A DNA stretch of 52,178 bases, taken from the NCBI RefSeq assembly GCF_001953885.1, contig NZ_MQUS01000047.1, forward strand, positions 1 to 52,178, given 5' to 3'. Below the pieces are notes generated by a model. The model was not told where the DNA came from and ran no database searches. It saw only the letters and a program-made list of their open reading frames with translations. How positions within the stretch are numbered: the stretch's first letter is position 1; every line of letters begins with the position of its first letter. The position numbers and the translations under genes are program-made. Origin of the DNA: Streptomyces sp. IMTB 2501 (lineage in GTDB: Bacteria > Actinomycetota > Actinomycetes > Streptomycetales > Streptomycetaceae). Positions 23,595 through 32,312 of the stretch are shown piece after piece.

Positions 23595-24394
23595 GCCGTC
23601 CGGCACCGGAGGCGCGTGCCGTTCCGCGGCGCCGCCGGTGACCGGCCAACTCACGTGCCACAACGCATGGTTCGCCGCAGCCGAGCACCTGACGCCCTTG
23701 GCAAGGGCGTCTCCGTGGTCGCCGGCTCAGCGGCGGCCGCACCGGCCGGGGCGCCGATCGTGGCGCCCCACTCCGTGCTCCAGGCCCTCCGCGTCCGACC
23801 ACCGCCGCCCCTCCCGGTCCAAGCCCGACGGGCGGCGGCCCCGGCCACTCCACTCGGCCGAACGTGGCCGCCCATTGGGCCCCACCGTCCTCGGACCGCC
23901 TACGCTGACACAGGAGTGTGCATCTGCGATCCGACGTGCCGGGGGACATCCCGCACCCGCAGGTGCAGCGCCGCGACGGAGCAGTCGAGCCCCCGCGCGG
24001 CCTCCCCGCGTGGGTTCGTGCCCTAAGCGTGCCCACAAGACCGGACTACCAGAGGCGCGCCACGGATCGTGGTCTCGGCGGTTCTCGGCTGCCTGGGCGT
24101 GACGGTCCTGCTCCGGGGGCGAGTTCGTGAGCGGTACGGGACTGCTGGTGCTTCGACCGCATAGGTTGACCGGTTCGGTCAGACTGCCGTGGCGAGCGGG
24201 CGTCGCCCCGGCGGATGCCTTTCCCGCCGCGGATACGGACGCGTTCGCGTCGTTGGGCGGCGAGGTCGTCGGGGTGGCGGGCCTTGGTGTTGCGCCGGCG
24301 CAGGCAGGCGTGCAGGGCCTGGGTCTGAGTGGTCACCGGCGCCTGCTTCTGGCGCCTCCGCCGCCACCGCGACTGACCAGCCTGGGGCAACAGC
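23595..24394. other. gene-poor region
   Basis: Open frames on both strands are Arg/Pro-rich shadows of GC-biased DNA. None has a convincing start or family motif. An IS remnant is possible but not recognised. Confidence 0.35.
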
Positions 24395-24433
24395 GGGGCG
24401 GTCGAAGCCATTGACACCGACTTCGACCGCCCC
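24395..24433. repeat. 13-bp perfect inverted repeat, hairpin
   Basis: GGGGCGGTCGAAG (24395-24407) and CTTCGACCGCCCC (24421-24433) are perfect complements around a 13-base loop, 150 bases beyond the stop of the COG4705 gene (minus strand). It could be its terminator or the end of a lost insertion sequence. Confidence 0.5.
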
Positions 24434-24583
24434 ACGGGAGTCTGCGGACATGCCCCGGCCGCCTGCCCGGCCGCCTGCGCTGTCCGCGGCTCGCCGGCGT
24501 GTGCCGATGCGGCGCGGTTCTCGGTGCGGCCCGGCACGCCGAGCCCGTCGGCCGGGTGGGCCGGCCGGGCGCTGTGCGGTCTG

Positions 24584-25858
24584 TCAGCCCAGGTCCGCCA
24601 GGAGGGCGTTCAGTTCGCTCTCCTGCTGCGCCGGCGACATCGGCGGGTTCGAGTGGTCGATACCGAAGGTCTTGAGTACTTTGTCCATCTGGGCGTCGAT
24701 GGAGGTCCAGCCGGTTCCGTCCAGCGGCTGCAGCGAGGCCTGATCGGCGTCCCACAGGTCACGCAGTGACTGGGCGGCCGCGTGGGCCCCGGCCGCGTTC
24801 CCCGAGCGCGCGTCCTTGAGCGAGGTGGATGCGAGGGTCCGCAGCGCGCCGACCTTCGCGGGCGGGAAGTTCTTCACCGCCTGGCCGGGAGCCAGTTGGA
24901 CGGCGGAGGTGGTGTCGGTCTCCGGCGCCGGGCCGACGTGCGGCTGGCCGTGGGCCCAGACCAGCAGGCCCGCGGTGGCGACGGCCAGCAGTCCGAAGCC
25001 GGCAAGCGCGATGCGCTCCTTGCGCGGGTCGCCGGCGACCCGCGCGGCGTGGGCCGCCTCGTGGGTCTCGGTCACATCCGAGCGCGTCACCGTCAGGTAG
25101 ACCACCGTCGCCAGGATCAGGCCGAGGAAGATCAGGCTGGTGGTGAACGTGCCCAGCGCGAGACCGGTCGGGTCGCCCGGGTTCTGGGCGACCTTGGGGG
25201 AGGCGAGCCAGTCGCCGATGTTCGCGCCCAGCGGGCGGGTCAGGATGTAGGCGAGCCAGAAGGACAGCACCGGGTTCGCGCCGAACCTCCACAGCGCCGT
25301 GATCGCCGCGATGAGGCCGAGCGGCAGCAACACGGAGACACCCGGGCTCCAGCCGGTCAGCTCCAGAGTCCAGTCGCCGGTCGCGGTGCCGAGCGCGAAG
25401 GTGACCAGGACAGTCAGCCAGTAGAACGACTCCCGCGAGAGCGTGGTGACCGAGTGGATCGACAGCGTGCGCTCACGCGCCCACCACACGCCGAAGACCA
25501 CCGCGAGCAGCACCGAGAAGACCGCGGAACTGATCCACAGCGGCACGTTCAGCTGGTCGGTCAGGATGTCGGTGTACAAGGTGCCCGTGACGCTGACAAC
25601 GACCACGGTCAGCCAGTAGGGGAAGGGGACGTACCGCTTCAGCCGCAGCTGGACGGCCAGGACGACCACGAAAACCCCGGTGAAGATCCAGGCCGTGTTC
25701 ACCAGACCGACGCCCAGCTGGGTGTTGATCCAGTCGGCGAAGCTCTCACCCACCGTCGTGCACAGGACCTTGATCACCCAGAACCAGATGGTGACCTCGG
25801 GGACCTTGTTGAGCATGAGCCGCCCGCTGCGCGTGCGTGCCTCCGTTGTCGTTGTCAT
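24584..25858 (-). CDS. COG4705-type multi-pass membrane protein
   Basis: A 424-residue membrane protein with about nine helices (for example LNKVPEVTIWFWVIKVLCTT, then VGESFADWI; WLTVVVVSVTGTLYTDILT; FWLAYILTRPLGANIGDWLA). The repeated GES/GT-x-GD-W pattern is typical of the COG4705 family of uncharacterised membrane-anchored proteins. A final helix (LLAVATAGLLVWA) leads into a ~130-residue soluble acidic tail outside the family core. The ATG at 25858 has no ribosome site. An 11-bp-spaced direct repeat just upstream suggests control by the adjacent response regulator, whose operon precedes it on the same strand with a 38-base gap. Confidence 0.8.
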   Translation of the reverse strand: MTTTTEARTRSGRLMLNKVPEVTIWFWVIKVLCTTVGESFADWINTQLGVGLVNTAWIFTGVFVVVLAVQLRLKRYVPFPYWLTVVVVSVTGTLYTDILTDQLNVPLWISSAVFSVLLAVVFGVWWARERTLSIHSVTTLSRESFYWLTVLVTFALGTATGDWTLELTGWSPGVSVLLPLGLIAAITALWRFGANPVLSFWLAYILTRPLGANIGDWLASPKVAQNPGDPTGLALGTFTTSLIFLGLILATVVYLTVTRSDVTETHEAAHAARVAGDPRKERIALAGFGLLAVATAGLLVWAHGQPHVGPAPETDTTSAVQLAPGQAVKNFPPAKVGALRTLASTSLKDARSGNAAGAHAAAQSLRDLWDADQASLQPLDGTGWTSIDAQMDKVLKTFGIDHSNPPMSPAQQESELNALLADLG

Positions 25859-25878
25859 GCAGGGAGGTTTACGCGGGG

Positions 25879-25895
25879 AACCTGCACGCAACCTG
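25879..25895 (-). promoter_or_regulatory. direct repeat, candidate response-regulator site
   Basis: On the minus strand CAGGTT occurs twice with 11-bp periodicity (CAGGTTGCGTGCAGGTT), the spacing used by OmpR-family regulators. It lies 20-37 bases before the COG4705 start. Confidence 0.45.
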
Positions 25896-25896
25896 A

Positions 25897-27165
25897 CTAC
25901 GTGGCCGCACGCGCGGCCGGGAGCGTCACCTCGACGTGACCGCGGCCGTCCGCGATCGCGCGGACCTCCGCACCGGCCGAGGCGGCGATGCGCCGGACCA
26001 CCGGCAGCCCCAGCCCGTACCCGTCGCCGCCGGTCACACCCGCTTCGAAGACCCGGTCGACCTCCGCGGGATCGAACCCGGGGCCGTCGTCCAGGACATC
26101 GACCACGATTGCCTCACCCTGGATGCGCGCGGTGATCCACACCCGCGAGCGTGCATGCCGCAGGCCGTTCTCCAGCAGGGGCGCCAGCAGCGAGACGGCG
26201 ACCTCGGCCGCCACGGCGACCTCGGCCTTCGCGGGAAGGGCGACCTCGACCGCGCGGCCGGCGATCGCCTGCCGCGCGGCGGAGCGCAGATCGCACCGGG
26301 TCCCGGTGTCCGTCCGTGCGCGCGCGGCGCGCAGAATCGTCGTGATCGCCGCATCGAGGCGGTCGACCTCGCTCAGCACCGCCTCCGGCGGCACCGGCTC
26401 GCCGGACAGCTGCGCCAGCTGCGCCTCGCCCCGCAGGACCGTGAGCGGTGTCCGCAGCTCGTGGGCGATCTCATCGGTGAGCCGGCGCTCGTCCGCCAGC
26501 GCGTTGTCGACGCGCTCCAGGAGGTGGTCCAGGGTCCGCCCCAGTTCCCCGAACTCGTCGCGGGGGACTCCGAGGTTGAAGCGGCGCCCGGGTTCGTGAT
26601 GGCCCCAGTCGTCGGCGAGGGCGGCCATCTCGTGCACGACCCGCAGCGCGCGGCGCACCACGAGGTGCGCGACACCGCCGGCGAGGAGGATCGTGAGGCC
26701 GCCCAGTATCAGCGACAACGTCAGGCTGTGCTGTTCGGATGTCTCGTAGGGCGTGAGGTCCACCCGGACGATCACCATGACGTGGTGGCCGTCGATCGGG
26801 ACCTTCCGCGCGTACAGGAGGTAGTTGTCGACGGCGGCGGTCTGCGATCGCTGTGCGCCTGCCAGCGCCTCGACGCGCTCGACCACGCCTGCCGGTACGT
26901 TCCCGTCGATCAGGCGGCCGTCGGCGTAGACCCAGGCGACCTCGTCCAGCGCTTCGCTGCTGTTCTCCGTCAGTACGACACGGCCGCCCACGGCGGTGAC
27001 GTTCGCCGCGACCGCCTCGGCGCGGGTACGCGCCAGATCGCGCGCGTCGGCGTCCGTCACCCCGCTCAGCAGCACGTGCGAGACCACGACCAGTATCGCG
27101 ACCACGGCGGTGGCGATCAGCACAGTGAGCGCGACGACCCTCCTGCGGAATCCCGTCACTGCCAT
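25897..27165 (-). CDS. sensor histidine kinase
   Basis: A 422-residue membrane kinase. An N-terminal helix (VVALTVLIATAVVAILVVVS) and a second helix (LTLSLILGGLTILLAGGVAH) flank a ~130-residue extracellular sensor. A HAMP region and DEFGELGRTLDHLLERVD come next. The H-box is DEIAHELRTPL, the N-box LLENGLRHARS, and the G-boxes are VDVLDDGPGFDP and GYGLGLPVVRRIA. It should phosphorylate the response regulator encoded just upstream, whose stop overlaps this ATG by 10 bases. The stimulus is unknown. Confidence 0.9.
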   Translation of the reverse strand: MAVTGFRRRVVALTVLIATAVVAILVVVSHVLLSGVTDADARDLARTRAEAVAANVTAVGGRVVLTENSSEALDEVAWVYADGRLIDGNVPAGVVERVEALAGAQRSQTAAVDNYLLYARKVPIDGHHVMVIVRVDLTPYETSEQHSLTLSLILGGLTILLAGGVAHLVVRRALRVVHEMAALADDWGHHEPGRRFNLGVPRDEFGELGRTLDHLLERVDNALADERRLTDEIAHELRTPLTVLRGEAQLAQLSGEPVPPEAVLSEVDRLDAAITTILRAARARTDTGTRCDLRSAARQAIAGRAVEVALPAKAEVAVAAEVAVSLLAPLLENGLRHARSRVWITARIQGEAIVVDVLDDGPGFDPAEVDRVFEAGVTGGDGYGLGLPVVRRIAASAGAEVRAIADGRGHVEVTLPAARAAT

Positions 27166-27809
27166 CGGTAGCCCACGCCGCGGACGGTCGCCAGACGCTC
27201 GGCCACCCCCAGCGGACCGAGCTTGGTCCGCAGCCGGCGCACGAAGGAGTCGAGGGTGTTGTCGCTGACCTGCGCTCCGTGCGGCCAGCCGGCAGCGATG
27301 AGGGCGTGCCGGCGTACCGCGTCGCCCTGCGAGGCGATCAGGCGGCCCAGTAGCCGGAACTCGGTCGGGGTCAGGCTCATGCTCACCGAAGCGTAGGTCA
27401 CCACGTGCTTCGCCGGATCGAGGACGACCTCGCGCGGCGCGGGCGCGACGGTGACCCGGCGCAGCAGCGCTCGGACGCGGACCAGCAGTTCCGGGATGTC
27501 GAAGGGTTTGGTCAGGTAGTCGTCGGCGCCGGCCTCGAAACCGCCCACCTTGTGATGCAGGCCGTCCAAGGCGGTGAGCATCAACACCGGCGCGTCGACG
27601 CCGCGAGCCCGCAGGGCGAGGCAGACGTCGCGGCCGTCGGCGTCCGGGAGCCCGAGATCCAGGACGACCAGATGGGGCGCCGGTGCGAGCTGCCGCAGCA
27701 GGCTGTCGGCCGTGGCGGCGACGGAGACGGTGTGGCCGTCGTGCTCCAGGGCGCGCTTGAGGACGCCGCGGACCGCCGCGTCGTCTTCGCACACCATGAT
27801 GAAAGCCAC
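27156..27809 (-). CDS. OmpR/PhoB-family response regulator
   Basis: A 217-residue regulator. The receiver domain has the acidic pocket IMVCEDDAAVRG, the phosphorylated Asp in HLVVLDLGLPDADG, and conserved Thr/Lys residues in VLMLTALDG and DDYLTKPFDI. The C-terminal winged helix has SLTPTEFRLLGRLIA and TLDSFVRRLRTKLG. The GTG at 27809 lies 6 bases after a TAGGGT -10-like hexamer and may be leaderless; an ATG four codons later is the alternative. It pairs with the kinase at 25897-27165 and may act on the repeat at 25879-25895. Confidence 0.9.
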   Translation of the reverse strand: MAFIMVCEDDAAVRGVLKRALEHDGHTVSVAATADSLLRQLAPAPHLVVLDLGLPDADGRDVCLALRARGVDAPVLMLTALDGLHHKVGGFEAGADDYLTKPFDIPELLVRVRALLRRVTVAPAPREVVLDPAKHVVTYASVSMSLTPTEFRLLGRLIASQGDAVRRHALIAAGWPHGAQVSDNTLDSFVRRLRTKLGPLGVAERLATVRGVGYRWQ

Positions 27810-27975
27810 GTGCTGACCCTAGATACTCCCGTCCCAGTTCTCCATCTGCCCTGATCAGCCGCCTGACGGTCGAGAGCGGGCCGCTGGTGCCGCACACCCC
27901 TGCCCTGCCATGAAGCCGCGACGGTCGGGCGTAAGGGGCCGAGCCGCAGCGGCAGGGGTTCGTGGGAGGACCACA

Positions 27976-28323
27976 ATGGGTCGCATGGACTCTGTGCAGG
28001 AGTACATCGACGCCATCGCGCCAGCTCACCGTTTACTCTTCGACCGGGTGAGTGGGCTGGTCCTGGAGGAATTCCCGCAGGCGAGCGTGGCACTGTCGTA
28101 CGGAATGCCCACCTACCGGGTCGGACAGCGCAGGCTGCACATCGGTGTCTGGCAGCACGGCGTCTCGATCTACGGGTGGGGAACAGACCGCGATGGTGGC
28201 TTCAGCTCCCGCCATCCCGCGCTCATCAGCGGAAAGGCCACCATTCGGCTGCGGTCCACGGACATGGCGGCCGTCACTGACGACGAACTGCGCGCTCTCA
28301 TCCGTGCCGCGCTGAAGGCCTGA
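27976..28323 (+). CDS. DUF1801 (YdhG-like) protein with a TTA codon
   Basis: A 115-residue cytoplasmic protein of the DUF1801/YdhG fold: VQEYIDAIAPAHRLLFDRVS, then FPQASVALSYGMPTYRVGQR and VSIYGWGTDRD. Family function is not established. The ATG at 27976 follows GGGAGG (27964-27969) by 6 bases. Codon 20 (28033-28035) is TTA, which in Streptomyces is read only by the developmentally controlled bldA tRNA, so translation is probably linked to development. Confidence 0.75.
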   Translation: MGRMDSVQEYIDAIAPAHRLLFDRVSGLVLEEFPQASVALSYGMPTYRVGQRRLHIGVWQHGVSIYGWGTDRDGGFSSRHPALISGKATIRLRSTDMAAVTDDELRALIRAALKA

Positions 28324-28389
28324 CCGGAAACCCGGCCGCACACGCAGGCACAGCCAGGCGGCCCCTGGACGGCCCGACCGCGTTCCGCC

Positions 28390-28540
28390 CTCGCGGTTGA
28401 GTGTGCGGTGACGTCCGTTGGCGGCATCGATGCCCCGCGCCGGCTTGCGCTGGTGCTTCACCGTGGCGTGCTGGTAGATCGGCGGGCCCGCTCCGAGGAC
28501 TGGCCGGCGCGGACCATGAGGTCCTTGGAGACACCCCCTG
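28390..28540 (-). pseudogene. tyrosine integrase C-terminal remnant, frameshifted
   Basis: The minus strand reads GVSKDLMVRAGQSSERA, then, after a one-base shift near 28488, IYQHATVKHQRKPARGID. Together these match the end of actinomycete phage/ICE tyrosine recombinases (KDLM.R.GHSS.RAA.IYQHAT), including the nucleophile tyrosine. Only about 45 residues survive. With the tRNA-Gly 3' ends at 3.2 and 34.3 kb this points to a decayed integrative element. Confidence 0.55.
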
Positions 28541-29094
28541 CAGCGCAAATGGTGGAAGTACCCGATCACGATCGCCGTAGCAGTGACCACCGCCTTCGTG
28601 AAGGTCACCACCACGGACGCCGGCTCACGGCACGGCGCACGCCCCGAGGCCGATGAACACGGGAGCGTCACCGCCAACCCGCCCTTCTCGAACGTCCACG
28701 TCCACCACGATCGCGGACCTCACCTCGCTCCCAGCCCCCAGCAGCCTGCCGAGCGACAGCCGCGTCCAGCCCACCGAGACACCCATGCTCGCCGAAGTCC
28801 CGGATCCCTCCTGCGTCGGCTTTTCCGGCCCACTGCTGACGGACATCACCAACGCACGCAGCAGTGCAGCGCCTCGGCATCCGCCCGCACGCGCTGAACA
28901 CGTCCACAAACCCGGACATACCGGACCATCACCGGACGGTCCGGGGGTTCGGCATCGGCCTGCCCGCGCCACTCGGAGTTCGGCGGCGCGCCGGGACCCC
29001 CTCTCGGGCGCGGGCCGCGCAGCCGAGGCAGGCAAGTCCAGGCCATCCGCAAGCCTCAGTAGCGCGCCACGGCCGAGCTGCGTCCGCCGGACAT
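28541..29094. other. gene-poor region between integrase and IS1380 remnants
   Basis: A hydrophobic minus-strand stretch (VVVTFTKAVVTATAIVIGYF near 28550-28620) could be a membrane-protein scrap. No start, family or coding continuity is supported. Confidence 0.3.
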
Positions 29095-29246
29095 CACGGG
29101 ATACGTCGGCGAGGCAGTCTTCGTCCAGGGCCACCGCGAGCGCGAGATCCAGCAGGACCTTGCCCGGATCGTGCACCGTACGGGCCTTCCGCCATGGCGC
29201 CAACGCCTGTGATGTCGCCGCGTCCAGGCCCGTGAGCCGGCGGGCG
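29095..29246 (-). pseudogene. IS1380-family transposase fragment
   Basis: The minus strand reads RRLTGLDAATSQALAPWRKA, then RTVHDPGKVLLDLALAVAL and DEDCLADV. This corresponds to the N-terminal third of IS1380-family transposases (HDPGK.LLDLA.ALALGGDCLAD). It has no start and diverges after CLADV. It abuts the stop of the DUF4142 gene. Confidence 0.65.
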
Positions 29247-29792
29247 TCACGCGTGGCACATGCCGCGGTTGACCATCTGGGTGTGGCGTGCGACCACCGG
29301 GCGGGCGCTCTTGGCCAGGGACTTCACGAGCGGGCTCGTACCCGAGGCGATCTCCTTGTCGATGAGCGCGAGGGTCTGCACGTGGGCGGGGTACTGGGCC
29401 TTGAGCCACGCGGCGTCGTACGCGGCTGTCCCGGCGAGGGCCTTGAGGGCAGCGGTTTGCCTCAGTTGCGCGGCCGATTGTCCGGACGGCAGAGCGACGC
29501 CGAGTTGTGCCGCGGTCTTGACGACACCGGCATCAAGGGTGCGATGGTCGCGGATGAACTCAGCGCCAACCCGCTTGACGCAGGCGGTGGTTGCGGCGCT
29601 CTGAGCTTGCTGACTGACCGTGATCTCCCACAGATTTCCCTGGTGGGCCGCGGTCAGGAGCTGCCTGTCCAGGGGAGAGACCGCCGACGGTGAGGACGAC
29701 GAAGCGAGAGCCGGGAGCGACGTGGCACCCATGACGCACAGGGTGGCGGCGCAGACGGCGACGGAGCGGGCACGGGATCGAGTCGTGTGCAT
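29247..29792 (-). CDS. secreted DUF4142 protein
   Basis: A 181-residue exported protein of the DUF4142 (ferritin-like helical bundle) family. The signal peptide is RSVAVCAATLCVMGATSLPA with ALASS. The mature part contains LDRQLLTAAHQGNLWEITVS, CVKRVGAEFIRDHRTLDAGV and YPAHVQTLALIDKEIASG, with regularly spaced His/Glu residues. Family members are extracytoplasmic and often stress-linked, but no activity is established. The ATG at 29792 follows GGAGG by 4 bases. The 3' end joins an IS1380 fragment, but the protein seems complete. Confidence 0.8.
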   Translation of the reverse strand: MHTTRSRARSVAVCAATLCVMGATSLPALASSSSPSAVSPLDRQLLTAAHQGNLWEITVSQQAQSAATTACVKRVGAEFIRDHRTLDAGVVKTAAQLGVALPSGQSAAQLRQTAALKALAGTAAYDAAWLKAQYPAHVQTLALIDKEIASGTSPLVKSLAKSARPVVARHTQMVNRGMCHA

Positions 29793-30396
29793 GAGTCCTC
29801 CATAGGTCGCACGTGCAGGCCCGAGGAAATCCCCAACCTCATTGCTCGAAGGATGAAAACCGCACCTGTGCCATGGTTCACCCGGTTGAGTTGCTCGGCA
29901 ACCGAGGTCTCCGGGGGCGACAGCTCCCTCTCCCGCGGCACCGATCTCCGCCGCGACCGCGACACAGTGGAGCGGGCCACCAGTCCCGGACCCGGGACCG
30001 AGGACGGACGCACGCCAACGACGGCCGCCGCATCCCCCGCACACCGGAAGGCGTGAAGCAGTCAGCCCCTGGTACCGCGGCGCCCGCGTCATCGTCCGCC
30101 TGAGCGGGACGGCCTGGCCGCGAACTGCGCCTTTGCCGCCAGTACGCGTGCTCCGTGCGTGCGCGATGCGTGCGCGGACGGTCCGGCACGAGGCGACTTG
30201 AGCGGGATCAAGCACACAGCCGCGTGGCGCTGATCAGGCTTGACGGCACTACGCGGCAGCGCCGAGCACCCCCGGCAAAGAGCCGCGCACCCCGGCAAGG
30301 ATTCGATCCCACCTCGATGGGCAGGTCACGCGGCGCCGCTCGGCGGGCGCGGGAGCCGGACCTTACGTAGATTGAAGAGCGAGCGACTGGCAGGGA
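29793..30396. other. intergenic region, no gene seen
   Basis: Divergent upstream regions of the DUF4142 and PAS-SpoIIE genes. No confident promoter, repeat or small gene was found. Confidence 0.4.
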
Positions 30397-31662
30397 ATGC
30401 GTGTGACACCGGGGATCGACTACACAGGGGTGTTCGCCGCCCTTCCGAGCCCGTGCCTGGTGCTCGGCACGGACCTGGTGATCGCCGATGCCAACCTGGC
30501 CTTCTGCGAGGTGACCGGACGGAGCCGGGCCGAGCTGCTCGGGCAGTACCTCTTCGACACCTTCCCGGCCAACCCCGCCGACCCGGAGGCCGACGGGGTG
30601 GAGACGCTGAAAGCCTCACTGCACCGTGTCCTGTCCTCCGGCCAGACGGATCACATGGGGCTGCAGAAGTACGACATCCCGGTCGCCGGCAACCCCGACG
30701 TGTTCAAGGAGCGGTGGTGGACCGCGATCAACGTGCCTCTCCTCGGCCCGGACGGAAAGGTCGCCTGGATCATCCATCGGTCCGAGGACATGACCGACGT
30801 CGTCCGCGCCCGCCGCACGGCGCACCTGCCGTCGGTCAGCCCCGGCCGGGAAGCGGCCATGGAAGCCGAGCTGTACGCCCGGGCGCGGCAACTGCAGCAG
30901 CTGAACGAGGAGCTGCGACAGGCCCACGCCCGTGAACGGCGCATCGCCGTCGCCCTGCAAGAAGCCATGCTCCACTCCCCGGACCTGGCCCGGCACCCGA
31001 ATATCGCCGTGCGCTACCTGCCCGCGACCGGGTCACTGAACGTGTGCGGCGACTGGTACGACGCGGTCGACCTGCCTGCGGACCGCTTCACCGTCACGGT
31101 CGGTGATGTGGTCGGCCACGGGCTGACGGCCGCGACCGTCATGGGCAGGCTCCGCAGCGCACTGAGCGCCGCCACGCGCACCGTCCACGGCCCCGCCCAG
31201 GCACTGGAAGTCCTGGGGCTGTACGCCCGCTCGGTCGAGGGAGCACTGGCCGCCACCGCCGTCCAGGTCCTGGTCGACTGCCACAGCCATTTGCTCATCT
31301 ACAGCAGCGCCGGTCACCCGCCGCCCGTCCTGCTGCATCCGGACGGCTCCTGCGAGCTGCTCGACCAGGCCACCGATCCGCCGCTGGGCGCCCGCCCCGA
31401 ACACATTCCCCGCCCCCAGGCCAACGCGACCTACGCTCCTGGCGACACCCTCATCCTCTACACCGACGGACTGATCGAACGCCGCGGTGAAGACATCGAC
31501 GTCGGTCTGACCCGCCTGACCTCGACGCTCGCCACCTGCGCCGAGTTCGGCGCAGAACACCTCGCCGACGCCCTCCTCGCCCGCCTCGGCCTCGCCAGCG
31601 GGGCCAACGACGACATCGCGATGGTCGTCGTCCGCCTGGACCGAACGACCCGGCCGTACTGA
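30397..31662 (+). CDS. PAS-domain SpoIIE/PP2C-type serine phosphatase
   Basis: A 421-residue cytoplasmic phosphatase. An N-terminal PAS domain (residues ~8-135: LPSPCLVLGTDLVIADANLA, then TGRSRAELLGQYLFD, ending WIIHRSEDMTD) is joined by a helical coiled-coil linker (LYARARQLQQLNEELRQAHA) to a SpoIIE domain. That domain carries GDWYDAVDLPADRFTVTVGD, VVGHGLTAATVMGRLR, TLILYTDGLIERRGEDID and GANDDIAMVVVR, whose Asp residues bind the metals. Such enzymes dephosphorylate anti-anti-sigma factors. An RsbW-like ATPase is encoded at 21678. The start may be the ATG at 30397 or the GTG at 30403, which is better spaced from AGGGA. Confidence 0.88.
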   Translation: MRVTPGIDYTGVFAALPSPCLVLGTDLVIADANLAFCEVTGRSRAELLGQYLFDTFPANPADPEADGVETLKASLHRVLSSGQTDHMGLQKYDIPVAGNPDVFKERWWTAINVPLLGPDGKVAWIIHRSEDMTDVVRARRTAHLPSVSPGREAAMEAELYARARQLQQLNEELRQAHARERRIAVALQEAMLHSPDLARHPNIAVRYLPATGSLNVCGDWYDAVDLPADRFTVTVGDVVGHGLTAATVMGRLRSALSAATRTVHGPAQALEVLGLYARSVEGALAATAVQVLVDCHSHLLIYSSAGHPPPVLLHPDGSCELLDQATDPPLGARPEHIPRPQANATYAPGDTLILYTDGLIERRGEDIDVGLTRLTSTLATCAEFGAEHLADALLARLGLASGANDDIAMVVVRLDRTTRPY

Positions 31663-31827
31663 TCGGGCCGAAGCGGCCGTCGGTGAGCGTGCAGCCTTCA
31701 ACGTCTTCCCCCGCTCGCGAAAAGCGTGCGGCGTGCCCACTCGAACGGCGAGACACATTTTTCCGTGACCCGGGTCGCCAGTGGCTGTCTCGCACGCGAA
31801 GTGGCCCATGCGGAGCCATAGTTCGCA

Positions 31828-32030
31828 TCAGGGGAGCAGCACGATCTTCCCCTTCACCCGACCCGCCTCGCTCAGCTCCTGCGCCTTGGCCATGCCGGCG
31901 AGCGGCAGTGTCTGCTCGACCGCCGCACGCACCTGTCCGCGGGCCGCGAGCGCGACCAGCTGGGCCGGGTCCGCGGCGTCCGGGGCGACGGTGACATCCG
32001 CGAAGCGGATGCCCGGTTCCCCGGCCTTCG
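31828..32030 (-). pseudogene. C-terminal remnant of an NADP-dependent oxidoreductase
   Basis: The minus strand ends GIRFADVTVAPDAADPAQLV, then ALAARGQVRAAVEQTLPLAG, MAKAQELSEAGRVKGKIVLL and P. This is the tail of a quinone-oxidoreductase-like MDR protein (usually ...H..GK.VL). Upstream of GIRF the likeness ends and no GroES or cofactor motif is present. Confidence 0.6.
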
Positions 32031-32312
32031 CACGACGGCGTACTGCGCTGGGCCGTCGAGCCGGCCGAGGGAGAACCGACGGCTTGTCGAGCGGTTTCTG
32101 CGCTCTCTGCACACCTGACCGCGCCACGTTCAGGCCCTCTGGCACCGGCCGCGCCACAGGACGCGGCATTCCCCTCGCCCGCAGCGCGGGGAACCCACTT
32201 CCCGCCACCGGCCATCGAGGCCACCGACGCCGACTTCTACGACGCCGACACCAAGCTCGCCGTGGACTCCAGGGGGACGGTAGCCGCGCGCCGAGTGAAC
32301 ACGTACGCCGCG
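32031..32312. other. intergenic region, nothing recognised
   Basis: Shadow-like frames only, between the oxidoreductase remnant and the deacetylase stop. Confidence 0.35.

Noticed and set aside
24046..24537. transposase-like minus-strand frame
   Set aside because: Basic composition only; no DDE or family motif could be found on either strand.
29877..29914. inverted repeat near GGTTGAGTTGCTCGGCAACC as an operator
   Set aside because: Short imperfect arms, not near a start codon or promoter; expected by chance in such GC-rich DNA.
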